A stretch of 6,394 nt of DNA, taken from contig CANIFK010000321.1 of the NCBI GenBank assembly GCA_947466555.1, forward strand, positions 1-6,394. The letters run 5' to 3'. Shown one piece after another: positions 5,942 through 6,394 of the stretch. Source of the DNA: Acidobacteriota bacterium. Lineage in GTDB: Bacteria; Acidobacteriota; Terriglobia; Bryobacterales; Bryobacteraceae. Made by a program: the position numbers and the translations under genes. How positions within the stretch are numbered: the stretch's first letter is position 1; the number at the start of each line of letters is the position of its first letter. The notes under the pieces are model-generated. The model saw only the letters and a program-made list of their open reading frames with translations, ran no database searches and was not told where the DNA came from.

Positions 5942-6394
5942 ATGCAGTTCCGAACCGGGTATGAGCTGGTTTACAGCTTCCCGCAGCCGACCCCAGTTAT
6001 TCTGGTCGTCAACGTCCATTCGTCGCGGATCGCCGACATGGCCGTCCCCGATGTCCTCCAGGCGGATCCGCCCGTTCCCATCACCGCCTACCACGATGGC
6101 TTTGGCAACTACTGCCACCGCCTGATGGCCCCCGCCGGCCGGCTCCGGCTCACCGCCAACGGCGTCGTCAACGACAGCGGCCTGCCCGATCAGAACGAGT
6201 TCGCCGCCGGCCAGGCCACCGTCGAGGACCTGCCCGAAGAAGTGCTGGTCTTCCTGCTCGGCAGCCGCTACTGCGAGACGGACCTGCTGTCGGAAACCGC
6301 TTGGCAGCTCTTCAGCCAGACCCAGCCCGGCCACGCCCGCGTGCAGGCCATCTGCGACTACGTCCACAACCACATCGTCTTCAACTATCAGAAC
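5942..6394 (+). CDS. transglutaminase-like protein, N-terminal part (cut by window edge)
   Basis: The frame from ATG 5942 is open to the window end, giving 151 residues of a protein usually near 270. The start is well set: AAAGGTG lies 7 bases upstream, and an in-frame TAA at 5927-5929 rules out an earlier ATG. Residues 1-85 match the beta-rich N-terminal domain of bacterial transglutaminase-like proteins: YELVYSFPQPTPVILVVNVH, VPDVLQADPPVPITAYHDGFGNYC and RLRLTANGVVNDSGLPD. LPEEVLVFLLGSRYCETDLLS and HARVQAICDYVHNHIVFNY then lead into the transglutaminase core. The catalytic Cys/His/Asp should lie just beyond the window, so activity cannot be judged. No signal peptide is seen, so it is probably cytoplasmic. 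Family members are papain-fold proteins often predicted to act as peptidases or amidases; none is well characterised to my knowledge. The gene is divergent from the broken gene across 59 bases holding a nested dyad. Confidence 0.9.
   Translation, partial: MQFRTGYELVYSFPQPTPVILVVNVHSSRIADMAVPDVLQADPPVPITAYHDGFGNYCHRLMAPAGRLRLTANGVVNDSGLPDQNEFAAGQATVEDLPEEVLVFLLGSRYCETDLLSETAWQLFSQTQPGHARVQAICDYVHNHIVFNYQN

Noticed and set aside
5894..6373. 159-residue open frame on the minus strand at the right end
   Set aside because: Antisense to the transglutaminase-like gene, which has a clear family match, a ribosome site and a fixed start.
1..6394. CRISPR array, tRNA, rRNA, insertion sequence or phage genes
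   Set aside because: No regularly spaced repeats, no cloverleaf-like sequence, no terminal inverted repeats and no transposase, integrase or phage-like protein found on either strand.

Overview
The window looks like a stretch of chromosome from a high-GC bacterium, most likely an acidobacterium of the Solibacter/Bryobacterales type. I infer this from the gene set (Tat-exported sulfatase, secreted class C-like serine hydrolase, exported carboxymuconolactone-decarboxylase-like protein, secreted toroid-like protein) and the protein style. No marker gene is present to prove it. I see no rRNA, tRNA, CRISPR array, transposase or phage gene. Coding density is close to 100 percent.

Layout from left to right: (1) the 3' end of an unrecognised + strand gene with a coiled-coil-like segment and a Pro/Glu/Gln-rich tail (1-293). 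(2) A short convergent gap with a hairpin and T-run that fits a terminator for the minus strand. (3) A minus-strand pair, a secreted serine hydrolase (2059 to 932) followed by an exported CMD/AhpD-like protein (935 to 333), joined by a 4-base GTGA stop/start overlap. (4) A 38-base divergent gap. (5) A plus-strand pair, a Bax-inhibitor-1/YccA-like membrane protein (2098-2817) and a sulfatase (2817-4178), joined by a 1-base TAATG overlap. (6) A minus-strand secreted protein of about 560 residues (5882 to 4175) whose reading frame is broken near 4957-4985. (7) A 59-base divergent gap with a nested inverted repeat. (8) The first 151 residues of a transglutaminase-like protein, cut by the window edge (5942-6394).

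The two tight pairs are probably co-transcribed and translationally coupled. The broken gene and the sulfatase converge so closely that both stop codons lie in one CTAG. Most products are predicted to act outside the cytoplasm or in the membrane, which fits a scavenging lifestyle on polymers or sulfated compounds, but no shared pathway can be read from the sequence.

The most notable signals are a 27-base perfect direct repeat whose second copy sits exactly at the frame break, a nested dyad in the 5883-5941 gap, a BI-1 protein lacking both acidic residues of the known pH-sensing pair, and a C-over-G bias on the + strand that holds in genes of both orientations. I did not find convincing evidence of a new multi-gene system.
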